64,000 bases of DNA from Takakia lepidozioides (Eukaryota > Streptophyta > Takakiopsida > Takakiales > Takakiaceae). The notes beneath the pieces are model-generated. The model did not search any database. It had not been told where the DNA came from and saw only the letters and a program-made list of their open reading frames with translations. The stretch is taken from positions 69,626,001 to 69,690,000 of the forward strand of contig CM060733.1 in NCBI GenBank assembly GCA_030704615.1, read 5' to 3'. This document shows, piece after piece, positions 46,401 through 58,638 of the stretch. A program made the translations under genes and the position numbers. Numbering within the stretch: the stretch's first letter is position 1; every line of letters begins with the position of its first letter.

Positions 46401-46933
46401 ATTCCTCGCAACTCACTTTTGAATCCAGCCATTCCTCCCATCGTCCGTAATTTTGAAATAACACTACAAATCTCTTCTTCATCAGCTTCTCCAACCACAG
46501 TAGGAAGGACTAGATTTGGAATTTCACTTATGTCATCATCGGACGAATCCGAAAGCTCAACGATTGGAGTGGAGGACGTCTGTTCTTTTTTCACCACCAC
46601 CTCCCTCTTGTCTTCAACGACCGAAGTAACAGTCCCGGGCGTCACATATGACCCAAGGGACTTTCGCCGAGGCTCTCCAAGTACTTTGTATCGACCAGGG
46701 CGCACTCTCCACTAGCTGACATGAGTCGTCTCATCACAGTTTTGGAAAGAGTATTTCAACAACTTCCCTTTCAAATCGTACACCTCTTTCTCCAAAAAGA
46801 TGGAGCCATTCTGAAGCTGAAAACGGGTAGCCAAGACATGTTCCAGAACAATTGCAAATCCATTGTCAAGGACTTCCTGGGAGAACGGCACTGGTTTGTC
46901 GTCAGAGAAGAACTCCGCTTCAGAGGAAGCCAT
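43470..46933 (-). pseudogene. Mutator-like (MULE-type) transposase with SWIM zinc finger
   Basis: The frame starts at ATG 46933 (MASSEAEFFSDDKPV) and runs in one phase to 45061 with TAG at 46714-46712 and 46396-46394. The MULE-type core is recognised from LMFDHVKRVKDW (first Asp region), GFMADSAQANFNAVRIVFG (second Asp) and CLFHWTQSLEKH (C..H motif). After a frameshift near 45062 the protein goes on (LEDWLAFWHFRYRQWGAAMP). A likely intron (about 44956-44833) follows, then NLAETVHNAWLQQSGK and the frame 44669-43470. The latter ends in a SWIM finger: CTCPDF...SCKHLYFIF (about 43640-43560). MULEs cut and paste DNA with long terminal inverted repeats; I could not identify these. Two TAG stops and a frameshift make it inactive. 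Confidence 0.72.
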
Positions 46934-48960
46934 CTTCCTTCCTCGCGTACGTTGATACCTTGCTATCGTAGACCTTCAGTGTAAATCGGTTTACTGATGT
47001 CTCCAGAACACAATTGAAGAATGAGCAGAGAATATGGCGGAGGAAGCTCAAACGACGACTGTGCATATTCTGTTATTCCTTCCAGATATGCAGCCGTCCA
47101 TTTTAATTACTTTTCTTGTGGGCCCAGTGGTCAGAGTATCCCTAGGAGCAACGTCGGCAGCTGTTAAACCGTTAATCAGAACCTCATCAATAAACACAAT
47201 AACAAGCCGACTTCCTAGAAGCATGCCACAGGATCTGAGGGTGGGATTGCAGATTAAGTAAATGTATCTTTATACTACTACTAATGATCATGCGCACCTG
47301 GAAAGTTCAAAATGTGAAACGAACGTGGGGTTGGCTAACAAGGATGACCGTGTATGATATCCCAAAATTTGTCATCAAACTCTCGTTCATTTACATATAT
47401 TTGTCTAAGACTGTGCGCCAAGATTTCTAGGATTCGCTGTTATTTTTAAATATTGAAACCGTTCTAATAAAGAACACGTCGTTTATTTTGGGCGACACAC
47501 GTCAGACATCGATAACTGAATACAAACAGCTGTACACTAATTGCTGGCATGTGCACTAATAAGGGAACGACTATGTGTAACGGTCACGCGAGAGGGGCCG
47601 ATAGTGGGGCTGGTTAATGGCAGAAGGCTTTATTATGGCCATTAATGAATGGCTTCATGTAGGGACAAGCCTCTCTTGAGGGTAATCCTAGATTATGAAT
47701 ATCCAGAGGCATTTAAATGTACTAGAGAAAACGCCCCCTATGCCGCATTCCTTGGCGTAGAGGAATTTTGGGGGCAGATTTTGCGAGGCCCTCATTGGCT
47801 GCAGGCCATAATGAGCCCAATGTTTTTCTTAAGAAATTTGGAAAACAGCACGAGTGGCTACAGAGTTTTGCAGGAAATAGCCACTTCTTATGTTCATCCA
47901 CTATAATTCATCCACCTATGTGCCATCATCCATATATGTCATCCATATTTGGCGAATTCATCCATAATTTATTTTTTTTATTTGGAGAAATTAGGCGATT
48001 TCATCCATGAAAAAACAGTGGATTTGCGACAGAATATTCGATTTTATTTTTTGAGGTCCAAATCTGACGATTATTCGCCACTAAAAGAATGGCTGAAGGC
48101 GTGGAGAGCTGTTTGCGGGGAAACTTGCAAGTACAGTTTGGTGGGAGGCACATGTGAATGGATTGGCAATTACCATAGTTCTTCATCTGTCTCGGGCAAA
48201 AAAAGCTGTAGCGAATAGAGCGTGCGTGAGAAATGGGAAAAAACTTTTTTTTTACGCGACTTTGCGCAACACTCGCGCTAAAAAAAACGAATGAGCCATT
48301 AAAAATCAAACTGCCGATTATGGCAGTCAAACAGCCGATTAGGAATGCAGAATGCGCCATAGCCGTGGAGCGTCGATCTTCTGCATTTTAATTTGCCTAA
48401 AAAAAGGCAGAATCTGCCCCCAACCAGTTTTAAGCAATTCAAACAAGTGAAGAATATTGTATCCTTATAGAAGTTGGACCTGTCAATGCCCTCAAACCAC
48501 ATGGAGGCCAAGAATTGAACCCGCGTGGACAGGTGAGCTGTGATAGCTGGCAACGAGTGCAAGCAGGCGTGGGGCTAGGGCTGTGAGAGCAACATCCTGA
48601 CTTAGTAGGGTTTGCCCGCGGCCCGCCCTCTTGAGTTCAATATTTTTTCACCTAAACGCCCTTCCTCGGATGTAACCCGGCCTGGCGCGTTGGATTTCTG
48701 CCATGTGGCGGACTTCGACGGCCATTTCATATAAGAAGGGCCGGAATCCGTCCAGGCCTTGCCAACTAAGGCAGATTTCCTGTCTGTAATGAAATGGAAA
48801 GGCAAATATCCTTCCTAAAAGTAAGGCACCCGGTTGATTTCCGCTTCGGCCATTTTTTCCCTCGGATCCATTTCCTGAGGTTTCATATTTCATTCGGAAA
48901 TTCTGGAATTCAGTCGGCTAGCATGTAACTGGCTGCCGGTTCTCCCCGGACGTTGGTGTA
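46934..48960. other. No gene recognised
   Basis: Holds the dispersed repeat at 47591-47720 and otherwise short frames on both strands. 48240-48370 has AT-rich tracts with a tandem-like gccgattatggcagtcaaac segment. Nothing else is supported. Confidence 0.5.
47591..47720 (+). repeat. Dispersed repeat, copy related to 33184-33310
   Basis: Shares ordered landmarks (GTAGGGACAAG, CCTCTCTT, TAATCCTAGATTA, CATTTAAATG) with the - strand of 33184-33310. Confidence 0.65.
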
Positions 48961-49016
48961 GGGTAAGCAACCCAGGGCCGAGAACCAGTGAAGCAACGAG
49001 AGTGGGTTGCTTACCC
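48961..49016. repeat. Inverted repeat (13-base arms)
   Basis: GGGTAAGCAACCC at 48961-48973 is the exact inverse complement of GGGTTGCTTACCC at 49004-49016. It directly precedes the larger foldback at 49018-49191. Confidence 0.85.
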
Positions 49017-49017
49017 T

Positions 49018-49191
49018 GCGTAAACAATTGGAAAAAAAAAAATGCCTTGCCAGGCTGTCGAGTGGCATTACAGAGTGTAAGCCACTGCACGACTGGCTTA
49101 CACTCCGTAACGCCACTCGCCAGCCTGGCACTTTATTCCACGAAATAAGCCCACTCGAAATACAAAGGAATTTTTTTTTAAATTGTTTACG
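49018..49191. repeat. Foldback element (MITE-like)
   Basis: Outer ends are inverse complements (gcgtaaacaattgg at the left, aaattgtttacg at the right). Inner arms fold as well: gccaggctgtcgagtggcat... with ...gccactcgccagcctggc, and gtgtaagcca with tggcttacac around a 12-base loop near 49085-49095. Size about 175 bases, non-coding, typical of a small hairpin transposon. Confidence 0.75.
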
Positions 49192-49961
49192 TACATATAA
49201 ATCTCTCGAAATATTCTGAAACTTATCAGATTCCACGTGGCTATGAATCCTCCACGTCATCAAATACGTCTCTATTTAAGAACCGTCGATGGTGGAGCAT
49301 CTGATGGATAGTCCTCGATAAGCACTCGATAAGTAGATCTCCAGTTAAATTATTAAAGGATATATATTATGATGTAATTGGTGACGTACTGACTTCATCA
49401 ATGATGTCTGTTCATCCACATGCAAGTATCTGACTTCGGATGGGATATTTTGTTGGTATTATTTCTGTACGACTAGCTTCAGCTGTCTTTTGGACATTTA
49501 TGGACCAAAGGACAGGACGCGTGTCGCAAGGTGAAAGGTGAATACGGGCGCGTTATCCGCCAGTGGGAGGCTTCCACGCGAGGACAGGTTTGTAGTTTTG
49601 TGGACGCGTCTGTTTGCACGTAAAGATGGTGATAATGAAGAGCCAGAGACAGCGTGCCAATGAGCCTCGCCGCCATAGCTGCGGTGGGGAGCCGGCCACA
49701 GCTCTTGGCCGCCGTGGCTCTCTCTCTGTCTCTGCTTGTTGCTACTTTTCTCTTCAACAGCAGTGTTATAGTAGGTACACGCAAGGGCCCAGGAGGTACT
49801 TGCTGTCTTTATTACTGTGCCTGGTCATACTCTCACGACAGGAAAAGAGTCCCACATTCAAGTACTACTCCGACGCTTGCCTCTCTTATTGGATGCTCAA
49901 ATTGCGTAGGTACACATCGACCTATCCTCCTCGGGGCGGATTCAACTTGCCTACACTCATT

Positions 49962-50038
49962 GATTCCTTGCGAGTCCAACCCGGTGCCACTGATTGATTC
50001 CTTGCGAGTCCAACCCGGTGCCACTGATTGATTCCTTG
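49962..50038. repeat. 34-base tandem repeat
   Basis: gattccttgcgagtccaacc starts at 49962, 49996 and (partly) 50030. The two full units look identical. Confidence 0.9.
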
Positions 50039-50913
50039 TGACCCCAGAGTTCTCACATTGCTGCATCTCCGCGGAGATTGGAGGATACAATGTAAGCTCT
50101 CTCTGCCACGGCCTCAGTTTTATCTGACACCGTGTTGTTCAGTGATGTGATCAGGAGGTGAACTTGTTGCCTGGCTGCAGCCTGCGCTACCCGACTCGGC
50201 AATCTGTATTATGCCTCGTGGCCTTCTGTAAGATGGTTATCATTCTTCTCCTCTCAGGCTTTAGTAAGGGCCCCTTTACTGGAAGAAAAAAAACAAAACA
50301 GGAAAAAACTGAGATAATGGTGTGCACGTGTGCACACAAATCCGTGGAAGGCCGTACTGAACCACAACAAGTAGATCATGTTGTTGGTGCTCTCACCCCA
50401 GGTTTTCTAAACCACCCATTGCCCCACTCCCTGATAATCCCCTCTCTCTGCCATTCATGTCATGCAAATTGATGGAAGATGGAGAACATGGAGAACCGTA
50501 GTGAAGCCAAACATGCGGACAAACAAATCTTTTATTTTCCGCTTCTACTAACCCAGTGTGACCCTGTGCGCGGTTAGATGCAAGTCCAACGGCTCTCAAA
50601 AGCAACCACGTCTTTTGAATTGAGCCACAAGATCCTCAGTGGGATGCATCTCAGCCGCCCGTAGATAAAGATGAATCATCCGTGTGAATGTGGGTTGGTG
50701 TCGAGTCGACAGCGTAGTGAAATAGAGAGAGAGGGAGGGCTCGAGCCGCCAGACAGAAGCGGAAACCCGCAACAGCGCGCAACGGAGGATAAAATGCAAG
50801 CAAACGGGGTCGGCGTGGAGCGCACCTATCCACGTGCTGGGTTTTTGACCCACGCGTGGGTCCACATCATCCCTTGGCAGGTTCGCCCAATCCCGCTCTC
50901 GTACTGCGGTCCA

Positions 50914-51185
50914 GTTAAAAGCAGGTGTGGCGTAGTCTGCCACTTTTGAGACTATTTGTCAGGCCGTATCGGCCACCCAGGGTCGAATATCCACGGAGGA
51001 CGGCAGAGCAACCACTTAGCCCAAGCCATCAGCCAGTAGCCATCATACCGCCGCCACCCCTTGCCGGGATGCCCCGCCCCGTTTATATCCTCTCAGGGGC
51101 CCTGAATCTGGGCAATCGATATGGGATAATCGAACCCCAATCATATTGCACCAGGTGGCGGAGAGAATACGCCACCTGCTTTTAA
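50914..51185. repeat. Candidate MITE with terminal inverted repeats
   Basis: GTTAAAAGCAGGTG at the left end and CACCTGCTTTTAAC at the right end are inverse complements. The right end also forms a short perfect hairpin (caggtggcg / cgccacctg, 51154-51180). No clear target-site duplication is seen. Confidence 0.55.
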
Positions 51186-51192
51186 CGCCAGT

Positions 51193-51288
51193 GAACGGGC
51201 CGTGTTTGGCCGATTCTGCCCTGTAAGCGGCCTTTGGGCGAGCCCTATGGCCGCGCACAGGGCAGAATCGGCCAAACACGGCCCGTTC
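51193..51288. repeat. Perfect 32-base palindrome arms with structured loop
   Basis: Arms 51193-51224 and 51257-51288 are exact inverse complements over all 32 bases. The 32-base loop itself contains GCGGCC (51227-51232) pairing with GGCCGC (51249-51254) and an inner GGGC/GCCC pair. Very GC-rich; it can form a cruciform about 0.9 kb upstream of the COP1 start codon. Confidence 0.95.
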
Positions 51289-51726
51289 TCTAGTACGTAA
51301 TAACCTGGGACGGCCAACCAACCAGCAGCGGCGGAATTTGCTTTTGACTGCCGGGGCTGTTCCGTTTACCCCAAAGAGCACTGTAGACACAGACGAGTTG
51401 AACGAATGTCGTCCCTGAAAATAGAGACTCATCCATCAAAAATGGTAGGAGAATGCAATATGTAGTGGAAAGGAGGGATGAAAGGAGAGGGTTGATGTCG
51501 GGTTGTCGGGAGAGATAAAAACTCGAGCTGCAGGTGAAGCAGAGAGCGCGGGCGGCCATGGTGTCCGCAGCGGGGACGCCTGCATGCGAGCTCTCTGCCG
51601 CAGCCCTCCTCGTCTTCTTTCCTTGTGTCCTGTCTCTGGACCGGGATAGCTATCGCGTGCGGGATGGAGATGTTTGTAGGCCGCTGGCGTCATCGTTTTC
51701 TGTACAGAGTTGGTGTGGTTCTGTTC

Positions 51727-51734
51727 TATAATAG
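51727..51734 (+). promoter_or_regulatory. Possible TATA box of COP1
   Basis: TATAATAG, about 430 bases before the ATG. The leader that would follow contains short upstream reading frames (51776-51802, 51832-51924, 51917-51982, 52108-52137). Assigned by sequence resemblance only; the transcription start is unknown. Confidence 0.35.
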
Positions 51735-52163
51735 CCCCCACTCCATCAACTGCATATTCTAGGGTTGGTGTGAGGATGGATCATCTGCTCGAGGTCTACT
51801 GAGGTTGCGCACCCTGTGCAGCACTCCTGTCATGGCGAGGTTTTGCGAAAGATTCGGGGTGATAATGGTGCATGCGAGGACAAATTCAGACGGGGCTGTG
51901 TTGCATTGTGAGCACCATGGCTAGCCCTGCAAGCAAGTTTCCGCAAGTTTGTCTAGCCGGTGGAATTGCAGTGACAAGCTGAAGGTGACTCAAACCTGCT
52001 GTGTGAAGCACCTGTGTACTCATCGACGAGACGCTGGGGATTCAGGCCTCCTTTTGAGGTTGCATTCTCCAGGGTGTTCTGGTAAGCTCTGGAGCGCCGA
52101 CGAGGAGATGGTTTTCAGACTCCACGGGTGTTTCTGAAGCTGTAGTCAGCTGCATAGATTAAG

Positions 52164-55100
52164 ATGGACGGAGAACCATCCAATGAGGGGTCTCTAGGAT
52201 CCCATGTGCCCTCCGTAACACGTGTGAAAGAGGGGCTTCATTCAGGCTTGTGGTCGTCCGGAGATACGAAGAATGAAATGGTTCTGTCAGACAAGGCAGA
52301 GGTGGACAAGGATTTCCAGTGTCCCATTTGCATTCAGACGATGAGAGAAGCGTTTTTGACGGCATGTGGTCATAGCTTTTGTTACAAGTGTATCATGACG
52401 CATTTGAGTAACAAGAGCAATTGCCCCAGCTGCGGCCTTTATCTTACCAACAACCTACTCTTTCCTAACTTCCTTCTCAATAAGGTGAGACCTGGAGTGC
52501 TACGAGTCATGGGTGAAGAAGCGTCGCGATATGTATTCTGTGGGCTGGACTTTCTCAGTATCGACAACTAGATCTAGACATGAGATTTCGTTTGTGCAAT
52601 CTACCATGCCGATGGACGTGGACCAGAATGGATTAGCTCTGCTGCAGATACGTTCAATAAGCATTTTGTCGTGGAATGGAATGGAATGGACTGTAAAGAA
52701 AGTGTTAACTGGGCGCATCCACTTCAGCAATTTTAGTCATGTGGAAGCATCACATCTGGCACCTCCGCTGCAATTTTTAGGGACAGCCATGCAACGATTA
52801 TTTTCTGATATTTACGCTGCTCGTCGCCAGCTGTAGTTCGAAGTAGCTGTGAACTTAAAGTAGTGCCTCCTGAGTAAACATGTGGGGTGTGTGGGTAAAT
52901 ATGTGCAGTTGTTGACGAAGGCATCTACATCCCAGTTAGCTAGCAACGGCTCTCCAGCAGAGCACCTACGCATCGCCCTTCAGCAGGTTCGTGTCTGGCT
53001 AGTCCCAGTATGGCTCCCTGGCATATATGTTCTAGTTTACCTCTGGCAACCTGAAGCATCCTACCAATGTTGGAAGCCTGGCGGAGGTCAGAGGTGCAGG
53101 ATCTTAACACTCACATTCCTGTGGGTATCCACCATCACTTGATGTAGTCAGGGGTTTTTGCGAACAGGTGTAAAGAGCTTGCGGTTGTCATTGCCATAAG
53201 CTGATGTCATGAGCTGATGAGCAGCATAGATTGCACGGTTCGAGCTTATGTACTGTCAGTGGAGGTTGTCTTTCATCACTTTTCTTTTCCTGCACTGTGG
53301 ACTTGGATCACTTGTATCTGGCTCTACATGGGTTGTTAGTTAAGGGGCTTGTGTTGACATGGCTGTTTTAAGTCAGCAGCAGCGTTTTATGTCTTGAGAG
53401 CACCATTTTTGGATGGGACTGCAACACTAGTTTAAAACTTGTTTAACACTCCCAATGCTTGGATGCAGTTGCTGTGGGTGGGACTAGAAGTTTGGGCTGA
53501 TTCTGTGCAATTTGGGTCGCAGGGGGTAGACTTACCTGTGAAGGAGTTAGATTCGCTGATGCTGCTGCTTGCTGAGAAGAAGCGGAAGACTGAGCAAGAA
53601 GAGGCAGAGGCCAACATGGAGGTTCTTCTTGACTTCTTACATCGATCTCGGCAACAAAAACAACAGCATCTCAATGAGGTGTGGAAATGAGATATGATTA
53701 GAGTTGATACTATATTTCCAGATTGCACACCTTTTGTTGAAAATGGGTTTGCTCATGTTCAAACATGTGAGGAAGATGTGGTTAGAGAAATGGAAGGTAG
53801 TGAAACTATGATTTTCATTTAGATATCAAAATCATTGGGTGTGGATTGGTGAGTCACATCATGGCAATTGTCAGGCATCTTAGATACTTCTGAGGCCCAG
53901 GAGTAGAAAACATGGTGGGTGTTTTTGACAAGTTAAAGTTGTTCTGTGGCAGTTGCAAGGAGACCTCCAGTTTCTCAAAGAGGATATTGCCACTGTTGAA
54001 AGACGGAGACAAGATCTTGTGAGAGCTACAGAGAGGTTCTCACTGAAGGTCCGCATGCTAATGAATACCCCATCTGCCGAATTGACTGATACCTGCGCTG
54101 ATTCCAGTACTGGGGGTGCCATGTCTCTGTCACGAGGTGGGCAAGGAGGTGCAATGGCTCCTCTACAAATCCATGGTGGGAGGGCTCACAGAGGTGGAAG
54201 CTCCTCCTTTCCATCTATTAAGGAGTTGGGTGTGGGGGATGCATCTCCCTCAAATTTGCAGGAGATGTCTCCTTCTGGGATGACAGTTGCCAAGAAGCGT
54301 CGCGTGTTGGCACAGGTACACCACTCTCTTGGGAGGTAGGGGCTCAAGAATGTTAGGCATCCTTCCCAGTGGCGTCTTAGGCAAGCCTTACATCAACTTT
54401 CTACTACTACAGCAGTGTCTGGATTTTTCTTCAGGTTGACATTCCCAAAGGGGTGATTGTTGGCATTTTCCAGCATTGTGGAGCTGTAGGCATTGTGTGC
54501 CTTCGTTTCAATTCCCATTGAGAAGAAGTAAGGTTGAAGCAATTGTGCCTCAAATGGTGTCTTCGGCTTGCTGCTCACTGTTGTAATAAAGAAGTCACCA
54601 TTTCAGTTATCTCTGTATCTGGTGTATGTGTACGCTCCCTGGTATCGACTCTCTACTGTCTCTCGTACTAGTTTTAACTACTCCAGTGAACATCTCTACT
54701 GAGATGAACAAGCATCAAGCCCCTGCCTCTAGATCCAAGGATGCAATCTCACTCGCTTAATCAAAAGTTGATGGTCAGGATGTTCGGCTTGTAGCTTGCC
54801 TCACCCTGTTATGTTGATTCCGCGGGGGTTCATAAAAGTGCTAAACGCTTGTAGCAAGGTGCATCACCTAACTTTGTCAAAGACTCACGGTTTCTTCGTG
54901 CTCAGACTCTGATGGGGTCTGTGACGTGGTCGTGATTATATTTCTGGTTGCTGGTGGTCAAAGCAGTTTGAAGACTTGCAAGAAGCCTACTTGCAAAAAA
55001 GGCGGCGTGTTGTGCAATTGAAACGACAAAAGCAAATTCAGGAGCCTAGTTTTCAAAATGAAAAAGATAGCTATTTTGGAGGCTCTGAAAGCTATTGCTC

Positions 55101-58100
55101 GGGTTTGGATGAATTCCAGTCAGTGCTAACTGCGTTTACCCGATACAGGTACTACCTCTGAGTTTGATATGTGAATGTCTACTGTCACAGTTATTGTACT
55201 CCCTATCATAGCATTCCTAGTATGTGTTCATGGTAGCTGAGGCTACATGACACCCTCTTCTGTTGTCTAGAAGATGAATTGATTACGGAAAGGCTCATGG
55301 CGAGTCTTCCCAATTACTGTATCTGGGTTTGTTGGGATATCAATGTAGGAATTGCAAGATGGAAGTTTCTGTCATCCTTCAGATACATGGTTCCGTGTAT
55401 GAAGGTCATCTGTCTAAGCTGTGTAAAGTGGTGCTGACTGTGGCCTGACTGGAGCCTCCAGCCGATTTGTGCATGTCTTCTTCCAGCAGATTTTTTATCA
55501 GTATGAAATCGTTTGTTTGGGATGGTGCAGTCGCTTGCGAGTAGTTGCAGAGCTACGGCAGGGTGATCTTTTCCATTCGTCCAACATTGTCTCCAGGTGA
55601 GATCATGAGATCATCTCATTCAACTTCCTTTATTTGTGGTGGAAAGAGAGAGGAGGGTTAAAGGGAGGGGTAAGGTAGTGTTGGGCTGCGTGCAGGTGTA
55701 TCTCAGGCGCCCCTCTCTTCTGGCATCAGTTTCTGAAGATGGAGGATGTGGATGTGCACTTCGGCCTCTTCGCTCTCTCTTATAGATTGGTGTGTTCTTT
55801 GAGCAGTGTGTCCAACGTATGTTACTGATCTTACTCTTTGGTTCTGCAGTATTGAATTTGACCGGGATGATGAGCTGTTTGCAACAGCAGGCGTCTCTCG
55901 ACGCATCAAGGTTTTCGAGTTTGCAACGGTACCTATTTCTTTGAGGTTCAATCCATGGCAGCTTTCTTGAAGGTCTTAGGAAGAACTATTTGCGCTAATT
56001 ATCTGCGGCTTAGTTCTGGGTTGTCAATCTGGTGTGAGTTCCTGTCCAGGTCCTGGTTACACATACTCCTTATTGCAAATATATTGTATATGCCACTGTG
56101 GTGCAGAGGTTAGTACAATTGCGAAAGTCCGGTTTGAGTGGCTTTCTGATAAGATATTTACTATCTCCAAGCAGGTGGTAAATGAGTTTGCTGATCTGCA
56201 CTGCCCGGTTGTGGAGATGTCAACACGATCAAAGCTGAGCTGCCTCAGTTGGAACAAGTACATCAAAGCTCACATTGCTAGCAGTGACTATGAAGGGATT
56301 GTCACTGTCTGGGATGTCAACACACATCAAGTAATTCACTGTTCAGCACCGGGTTGTGTATGATCAATAGGTTACACATCTTGTGAAACCCTTTTTTGTG
56401 TAACCCCAAGATGTTGCCCGTTTTATGACCCATGGAAAGTGAATATAAGGTGTACTTCTGCATGAGGTGTTTTCGCCTGAAGGCAGGGGTTTGAAAAATA
56501 GTCCCCTTTTATCTATGGCTCTGTTGACATAAGAACTGAAATTCCACAAAATGTCTGATAGGATGTATTTGAAACAGATTCACAGGGATTCTGTGTTGTG
56601 CAACTTTTTCTAACCAAATTTTGTGTGCTCAAACAATGTACCTTAGTTTGTTGGATGGGAGAAGTTGCACGATGAACTGAAGCAAAGAAGTTGTGCAGAG
56701 CATCATGGAGTATGAGGAACATGAAAAGCGTGCCTGGACCGTCGACTTCTCCCGGACAGAGCCAACAATGCTAGTTTCTGGGAGTGATGATGGCAAGGTA
56801 CTCTACTTCCTTCTAGTCTGTTATGCTGTATTTGCTTAATATTGAGGTAATGGTGTATTGAGATGCTGGTTGAATGTCTTCTGATGGAGGGAGAGACAGT
56901 CCCTAGGTTCAAAAGAGGTGGGCATGACTAGGGTTTGGCATTTTGCAGGTGAAAGTGTGGTGTACAAGGCAAGAGACAAGTGTGCTCAATATAGACATGA
57001 AGGCAAACATTTGTTGTGTCAAGTACAACCCTGGATCCAGCAACTTTGTTGCGGTAACTTCCTAGCTTCTGCCACCTGATGCTTCCCAGTGTTTATGGTA
57101 TAAGGTGTCCTCTTACACTGATTAATCTCCTAATAGGAATTATCTTCAGATGGCAATGCCAAAATCACTGTAGTTAAGCTTTCCTGTGTCAGCCCACTTG
57201 TGCTTGAAAATATAACACTGAAAGCTATCTTATGGGTTTGACATTGTGCAGGTGGGTTCAGCTGATCATCACATACACTATTTTGACCTGCGCAGTTCAC
57301 GCGCCCCCCTTTATGTGTTTAGTGGGCATCGCAAGGCTGTCTCATACGTGAAGTTTGTTTCACCAAATGAGCTGGCCTCAGCATCCACAGACAACACTTT
57401 GCGGCTCTGGGATGTGCAAGACAACTGCCCTGTATGTTAGCTTTCTTAGCTTGATTGGTGTGGAACGTTCTTTTGAGTGCAAGGGTTGATTTTAGAGTCT
57501 TAACATCCATGAGGACCTGATGGACAACATCCAAGGTGAAATATCTGCCTGCATTTACCAATAAGTTTGTTTGTTGGCTTCAGAGGGGTTTGATCATGTA
57601 TTTTTTAGTTGTTAGACAGTTCAGACATAGTTGGATCTTGAAGCAGAGAGTAGGAGGAAAGTTGTGGTTATCTATGAGCTGAAGTCCATAGCGGCCTGGT
57701 ATGTAGTGTGCTGTGACTAAATGTAATTGATTTGTGGAGTGGTTGGGTTAGCCTGTTGTTCATATACGTAGGGTCTGGATGTAGAAACAGTGTCTCAAAC
57801 TCTTTAGTTGTTTTCTAAGCAGAGATTTGATTGAGTTGCTGCATAAGGTTTCATATGGTGCTCTTAGGGGTGGGTATGGGTTATTAACTCCAGTTTGTCA
57901 TTGGTGCAGGTAAGGACCTTGGAAGGGCACACAAATGAGAAGAACTTTGTGGGTCTTACTGTCAATAGTGAATATATTGCTTGTGGCAGTGAGACCAATG
58001 AGGTCTTTGTATATCACAAGGTATCCTTCAGTGCACCAGGACTCGTGTTTAGTGATGGTAGGCAAGGAATTCACTGACATCAAAGGATAGGCCCTTGATC

Positions 58101-58638
58101 ACATATATCTACATCATTAACATTGCAGTAGGGAAGTACTAGCGCTCTGACAGGTCAAAAATGTTAATGACAGATAGAACATTATGTACAGACAATCTTT
58201 ATCTCTTCCGTGTTAGGAACAGGGGGAATCGTGATGAAGTTGGGAGGTTTGTGGAAGTCGGAGGAAGGACTTGAGGTACTGGGTATAGATATATGATTGT
58301 TGTCATGGCACACTGTCTGGAACAACAGGAGACAATGTTTCTTCAGGATAGGCAGACCTAAGGACTACAATAGCATTTTCTCTTCTCAAGCAAGTGGATT
58401 GCCAGAATCTTTACGTTGTGTAACATTTTTGTCTTTGTTACTGATGTAATGTACTGGTGGCACAATGCAGGCGATGTCAAAACCTTCCTCTTCACACAGG
58501 TTTGGATCATCTGATCCTGATGACAGCGATGATGACACCTCCCATTTCATAAGTGCTGTGTGCTGGAAGAGTGAGAGCCCAACAATGTTGGCGGCTAATT
58601 CTCAAGGCACAATCAATGTCCTAGTGCTGGCACCCTGA
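52164..58638 (+). CDS. COP1: COP1 E3 ubiquitin ligase (RING, coiled coil, WD40), 13 exons
   Basis: Exons with GT/AG borders and matching phases: 52164-52484, 52909-52986, 53523-53678, 53953-54315, 54967-55148, 55531-55596, 55850-55928, 56175-56330, 56699-56797, 56949-57053, 57252-57431, 57910-58020 and 58471-58638. They give 687 residues (Arabidopsis 675). The C3HC4 RING is at about residues 54-92 (CPIC, CGHSFC, CPSC). The coiled coil covers about 141-235 ([38 protein letters not shown]). The NLS-like [20 protein letters not shown] spans the exon 4/5 joint. C-terminal WD40 propeller blocks include [38 protein letters not shown] and [23 protein letters not shown]1 acts in the nucleus, usually with SPA proteins, and targets light-signalling factors such as HY5 for degradation; photoreceptors restrain it. 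No lesions. The RING and N-terminus are the most divergent parts. Confidence 0.97.

Larger units (their letters stand above)
49192..51192. other. Spacer upstream of COP1; no gene recognised
   Basis: Two + strand frames near 49614-50031 overlap the 34-base repeat and show no domain. The - strand frame 50943-50596 is also unrecognised. The segment contains a candidate MITE at 50914-51185. Confidence 0.45.

Noticed and set aside
49614-50031. Two overlapping + strand frames of about 125 residues
   Set aside because: They include the 34-base tandem repeat, have no domain and no conserved start.
49962-50038. CRISPR-like array
   Set aside because: Only two units, directly adjacent without spacers, in a nuclear plant genome; a simple tandem repeat.
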